Shown here: positions 58,485 to 64,000 of the stretch, piece by piece
How the letters are laid out: each line of letters begins with the position of its first letter
Numbering within the stretch: the stretch's first letter is position 1
Assembly (NCBI GenBank): GCA_951799445.1
Contig: OX637290.1
Coordinates: forward strand, 30,808,987-30,872,986
Direction of reading: 5' to 3'
Origin: Pseudisothecium myosuroides
Lineage: Eukaryota; Streptophyta; Bryopsida; Hypnales; Lembophyllaceae
Length of the DNA: 64,000 bases
Notes under the pieces: model-generated
The model's database searches: none
What the model was told of the DNA's origin: nothing
Seen by the model: only the letters and a program-made list of their open reading frames with translations
Translations under genes and position numbers: made by a program

Positions 58485-60702
58485 GTTATTTTACTTATAA
58501 TCTTGTTTCACTATTTTAAAGCAACATATATTACATGTACTTTCTTTACAAAATTTATCTACAATGAATATATTAGACCCTATTTTTTATTGCACATAGT
58601 TTCTACATTTATCGCTAGTGTCTTTCCCAAAGGTGAATCATGTACCTTATTGTAACTCATTTTATTTTTTAGAAATATTTTTCTTTGTACCAGGTGGTTG
58701 ATTTTGGAAACATTAAGTTGAATTTAAAGGTACAATTTGGGGGGAGGCCACTCCTATTTTTTTTATTGCTACCATGCAATCAAATGAAGTGTGATTTTAA
58801 TTACCTTGGCCTAAATTTTAGACAATTTTTAGAAATAAATTAGCATCACTAAAATGTGATATTTTAAGCTATAAATAATGAAGGGTAGGGGATAATACAT
58901 AATTTTATCTATTTTTTTTCTATAGTATCCTTACCAAAAAGACCCCTAAAAAATTTGAACTCTTAAGAAGTATAATAAGTTTGGCATAAGTATCCAAGGG
59001 GCTAGATCCTATGTGCTTTAGAGACAATGAATTGCATTGATAATGGATGAAAAGTGGTAGATGAAATGATTTTGGATGACTCAATTTGAGTTCACTTCAA
59101 CTTAGATTCCACCTTTTTGATGAGTTAGGGTTGTGGTTTTGGGTTTGGCATGCAACACAACAGATTCCTGCTTTATTTTGTGATTGCTCGAAGGATTTCT
59201 GCTTTGTTTGAGAAATGTTGGAAAGTATGACACACAATTGTGAAGGAATGTCACACAATTGTGAATAAAGGCTGTCTTGTGGTTCCTATGTCTATTTTTG
59301 CGTAGGTGCGGTTTACGTTGATTGAACAAAGGTGTAGATGATGTTGTTGATTTTAGATCCATTTTTTTGTACGCCTTAATTGAAAATTGGCAACTCATGG
59401 TAGGGAATAATGTAAGCAAGCAATCTTTTGTGGTAGTGCAAGATTTTATAGGCTTACTTTTATTTGGTTGGACTGGTTTTCTTATTGTTTAGGAATGTTT
59501 GGCGTTGTAAATCCCTTTGCAGACTTTAGTTGCAAGAGGATTCTTTGGAAACGGATGTGGAGCATTCTTGTCCATTACTACGTACCTAATGAGATCAGTG
59601 TTGTACTTTTGTGGATTGTTGAGCAAGTAAACCATTGGCTTTCGTATAATGAGCCGACAGAGCCCGATTGACTAGAATGTATGATAGATTTCTACAATGG
59701 CTTGCACTGTGTTGTTCAGTTTTATGTTGTGTTTAATTTGTTCTTCCTCATCAGTATGTAACAGTTGTGATTTGTGTTTAGGATATTGTAAATATCAAAT
59801 GAAGCTATAAAGATTCATTATGAATGAACTTCACACATTTTGAGACTTATTAATGCATGCATGATGAGTTTTTAATTGTTTCATAGTACTTGAGCAGAAA
59901 TTTCCAGCAAATTCATTAACAAGGAAGAAGATGGATTGGGCCTACTAACCTTAGATCAAAGTCATCAGGCATGTTCTAGCATGACTGATCAAGTGTGGCT
60001 TTTATTGAAGGTGTGTTTTTACTATACATCGTCAAAATTAATGGCAGGAATGCAGGATAAATAGCTATTTGAAGGGATATTATTCTTGCTTTGGCGATTA
60101 GTTTTCAATTGTATTTGTTGTGGATCTTTTCGTAAGTATGGATTCTTCTTTAATCTTCTCAAAAAAATGAATTTTTATTTTTGTGTTATTTGAATGGTTT
60201 TGTTGTTGCTAGACAAGTCCCTTTTGACAATATCTGAAATCCACTTCTGGATTTGGAGTTTTTGTGTGTCTTTCAAAAGTAAATGGATCAATTTAAATCT
60301 TGAAAAGAATTGCTTTGGAGATGTATTGAATTATCAAATTAATATATACAGTAACTTGGTTGTGACTGGAGATAATACTTAGTGTAGCAAGTGGCCAAAT
60401 AGTGGATAATGACTCAAGGCAAGAAGCCTTTGGTTTATTGGCCAAGTCATATGGAGGTCAAGAGTATTGTTAACTACTCCACGCCTCTTGGTACATTGTA
60501 GAGCACGAGGCATTGTGTACAGTACAAGCTTCTCTTGAGAATGAGTGAGAATTTTGTTTTGCTTATAGTAGTAGTTGGATAATTTGCAGTCAAATCGTTG
60601 TGTGGCATTTGATTATGCTTATTTTCTACCTCATTGCATTTATATGGCCTATCTTGCATATGGTTTCACAATTCAGTTTAAGTTCTTTCATTTTGTTTCA
60701 TC
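58485..60702. other. Intergenic sequence, nothing recognised
   Basis: Short frames only. A local direct repeat CACACAATTGTGAA occurs at about 59230 and 59260. Confidence 0.4.
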
Positions 60703-63686
60703 CACTAAAAGAAATTGGGGGTATAAATGACTGCAAAAAATGACAGTTAAATGATTTTTAGGAGTCATTTATCGAATTTGTGACTGCAAAATGACTTTGA
60801 CTGAGGCAGTCGTGAAACTGTCATTCTCATTGAGTTAAAATCTACCAAACCTAAAATGTACATAAAAACTAATATCACCATCTTTTTCTTTCTAGGTGGG
60901 CAATTGATGAGAAAGTCTGAGGTGGAAAGTGAATTTTTTAGCATGCAACAAGGACATCCATGTGTCCAGTCATTTTCAAGTCATTTCCAAGTTGCCTCGG
61001 ACCCCTTATACATATGACGTCACTATAAGAAACCCGCGTTTTAGGTGAAGCCCTAATTTTTCTTGACGGATTTTAGTGAACGTCTAATGCAACAAACCCA
61101 TGTTTTTTGTCAACAAAAACGTCCAATGTAACATCAATGTTGACATTAAAACATAGGTTTGTTGCATTGGATGTCCACTAAAATCCGTCAAGAAAAATCA
61201 GGGCTCGTCACCTGAAATACAGGTTTCTTATAATGCATTGACGGCCACGTGGCCAGTCATTTGCCAGTTGGAGCAGACCCCTTACAAATATGACGTGGAC
61301 TGAGACGTTGGGTTTAGGGTTATAGTCATTTTGAAGTTGTAGTAGAATTGTAGCGTAGTTGTAAAAAATGACTCGTGGACAGTCTTTCAAGTCATTACAA
61401 AGTTGCGAAGGAGTATAATAATGAGTGTCATTAGTCATTTTCAAGTTGTATTCCAGTTACAACAAAGTGTGCAAAAAGGATTGTGGGGCCCATTGATTGG
61501 GGAGAAGTCATTTTGTAGTCGTGTACCAGTACGGTTTGTATTTTGTTCTAGTCATTTAAAACGACTAATAGTTGCCATGCAGTTGTTCAGTAGTAGTGCT
61601 ATTGTTGTGAGTGTTACGTACAACAACGATTTTCCAATTCGCAAAGAAACATGAATGTGCAAATCATGGACAACACTCTCAAACATTGCTCTCTGACTTC
61701 TAATGACCCTACTAAACCAAGACTCCAACTACACTCCCACATTGCATTATGGACAAATATTGGCTACTCATGGTTGGACTTAGATATCATGCAATCCATT
61801 CAATTTAATAGCAATGACGGCAAAATGAGAGTCTTGCATTTCCAAAAAGAACAATAGTACATGCCTACATGGGCTCTCAAGACTTACAACAAGATTGTAT
61901 GCACTTCTATTTGCACCATATAATCAACTACTCCTTCCCGCCCACTCCCCTATAGGAAGAGAAAAGGCTGCTTCAAATTGTGAACTTTATATACTTTGTA
62001 ATCTGATAATGGTCAATTGAGCCACTTTTAGCCTCACAAATCGTGGGTTTATGAGGAAGACCTCGTTGCCAATGTTGAAGTGCATCAGACAACTCATTAA
62101 CTACTTCAATCTTCCATAGAATACTCACAAAATTGCAAACTAAACTCACTACTAGTTCTCCACTTTCCCGTGACTTGTATTTGACATGTACTTGACTTGA
62201 CATTGACTTCTTACCTAGACTAAGAACAAGTTCACAGCCATGTGACTTGAAGACAACATGTCCATAACTTCACCTTCACAAAACTTGCCTTCCGAATAAA
62301 AGAAGAATCTGTGGAATACCTACCTAATCTACAAAATGGACTCATGTGTACACATGCAACAACACGCGCCCAACAATTGCTATGACTATCCATTTGCACC
62401 TTCAGTTACCTGCACATACTACACACACTTAGATATGACATAGCATTCTGGCAATGGCAGTTTGACAAAGTCTTTTGGGCACCAATTACTCTAACAAAAT
62501 CTGTTGTAATTAGAAAACCATTACTTATTTACAGACATAGAATTTATCAAGTTCTTCATTTTTGCAAATATAATCAACAAATGTAGATACAAGACATTTG
62601 AGGATTTTGTAGCTTTCCACTTTAAAAACCATGAATGCAAACTAAGGGAGTATTGATTGAATTGGGTAATACTAAATTTTAATCCAAAGAGGAACAACGT
62701 GAATGCAAAGAAGAACACACCTTTGGGAATGACAAATTCAAGAAATTAAAACCCTAAATTCTAAGGAGCTCCCCTCTAAATTGCAGCTTTCCCTACTTTC
62801 ATACACAGAAAGAGTGATTGGAAAGTCGACCTCTAAGCTAGGAGCAATTTTGAAAAGTTTTGTTTATCCCTTTAGTGAAGCCACACAAACGAGCAACTCC
62901 CCTGCAAGGCTACCCCACAATCAATAATGACTACAATACAAAACATCAAATCCTAACCAAATACAGAAATTGGTTTAGGGTATCTTCATTGATCCTACAA
63001 CAAAACCCTAAGCCGAAAATACGACACAAGAATTGACTGTACCTTCTTCAAAGAACTCACTATTGGTCTTCAATCATCTCAAGCTTCAACTCTAATCCCT
63101 CCTCCGTGCTGCTATTGACACGCTTCATTTGACAGCGAAACTCACAACCCTAACTTTCAGTCGTTGCTTCGGCGGCAAGATATGGGGCTTGCTACGGGAG
63201 TCCCTGGACAACTGTTACTAAGAATATTCTACTACACAATAAGAAAGCAAGAGGGGAAGAAATTGTCAAAGTTTGAAATAAAGGAGACATTACAAACCCT
63301 AAGAGGGGAAAAACAACACGAGACATCTACAACAACAAAGGTAGAGCACAATGATAGACAGGAGCATAGGAACAGACCCTTCTAATCGGGAGAGACGAAA
63401 TATGGGCTATTGAAAACCTAAGATTGGCGCTTTTAGGTTCTGTGGCCGCCACGTTGCACTGCAGCCGTCGCATTTATTGCGACCTAAATGAACTAGTTGA
63501 TGACGTGTCCAAAAGTGACTACTATACAACTTGACCAATGAATGCTTTGGAACTCGAAAGCGACTACTGACCAACTAATAAATGACTTACATACAACTTG
63601 GAGAATATCTCTGTGACAAACGTGACAAACCTTATATGTAAAAGCTCTGCAACCTAAATCCATTGCTAAACTCTTTTCTTGTAGTA
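60703..63686. mobile_element. Possible CACTA-like non-autonomous element, about 3 kb
   Basis: The left end is CACTAAAAGAAATTGGGGG and the right end in complement is TACTACAAGAAAAGAG. Near the left, AGTCATTTTCAAGTTG-like motifs recur about eight times between 60740 and 61580. Near the right (63480-63600) the same motifs appear inverted (CAACTTG, AAATGACTT). Inverted subterminal repeats of this kind are typical of CACTA elements. Flanking triplets (ATC/TTC) agree at two of three bases. No transposase frame; the interior near 62740-63400 is GC-richer and may be captured sequence. Confidence 0.4.
61021..61235. mobile_element. 215-bp fold-back MITE with CACTATAAGAAA ends
   Basis: CACTATAAGAAACC at the left is mirrored at the right (complement CATTATAAGAAACC). 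The arms share TTTTTCTTGACGGATTTTAG and ATGCAACAAACC, so about 90 bp pairs on each side. It lies inside the larger CACTA-like region. No clean 3-bp duplication was seen. Confidence 0.75.
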
Positions 63687-64000
63687 TTCACAAAGTGCTG
63701 CAAGATTTGTGGAGGAACAAGAGTAGCACTCACAAATCATTGCGAGCTTTTTGGACGGGCTTCAATCTCTTTGTCAATTCTACAACCCGCCTATCTCGTG
63801 CAAGCTCATGTTTACATTTTTTTCCTTTTCGAAAGGCTTCTTTCCATTCTTCAACTTTTTGCCAGCCCATTTTGATCTGTTGTGTGGCAAAATAGGTAGA
63901 GAGGTATGTTTGTAGCACACAATGAATGACAAAATACAGACAAGTTTGAGGCAAAAAAACAACTAGATATGGAAAGAGAGAGCTGCTAGTGACCCCTCAA
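63687..64000. other. Window end, nothing recognised
   Basis: Overlapping short frames on both strands without recognisable motifs. Confidence 0.35.

Overview
The window looks like nuclear DNA of a green plant (streptophyte). The only gene I can identify with confidence encodes the large subunit of plastid ADP-glucose pyrophosphorylase. It has an N-terminal transit-peptide-like region, GT-AG introns and plant-type signature blocks. Its five coding exons, including one unbroken 777-bp exon, are few compared with the many-exon large-subunit genes of flowering plants. Together with the AT-rich, MITE-packed surroundings this hints at a seedless plant or streptophyte alga, but the sequence alone does not fix the species.

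Layout. From 1 to about 39 kb there is AT-rich intergenic DNA with no recognisable gene. It is dominated by short non-autonomous DNA transposons. The main group has ends of the form TTAA-CCCCTAAAGG ... CCTTTAGGGG-TTAA. About twenty complete, truncated or end-only copies lie between 2.8 and 47.7 kb, in both orientations, and make up a substantial part of the DNA. A TTAA target duplication with CCC-starting ends is the signature of piggyBac-like (or Kolobok-like) elements. I see no transposase. One copy is nested inside another, and a sister copy preserves the empty TTAA site. Other families are interspersed: two pogo/Emigrant-like MITEs, a 360-bp near-perfect fold-back, a 473-bp element with 23-bp ends, and a family with 6-bp target duplications that occurs near both ends of the window in opposite orientation.

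From about 39.6 to 44.2 kb lies the gene. A GC-rich upstream region with a TATA box is followed by a long leader (possibly with its own intron), five coding exons (40896-43450) and a 3' flank. Three separate local tandem duplications occur in intron 3, intron 4 and the 3' flank.

From 44 to 64 kb there is mostly uncharacterised intergenic sequence, with a TTAA element at 46.7-47.7 kb, a promoter-like 68-bp repeat carrying TATA motifs in triplicate (50.4 kb), a possible decayed transposon ORF region (51.2-52.5 kb), a 75-bp CACTA-type hairpin with a 3-bp duplication, further minisatellites, and a possible 3-kb CACTA-like element at 60.7-63.7 kb. Apart from the pyrophosphorylase gene, every open frame is short and unsupported. 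No rRNA, tRNA or CRISPR array was recognised.
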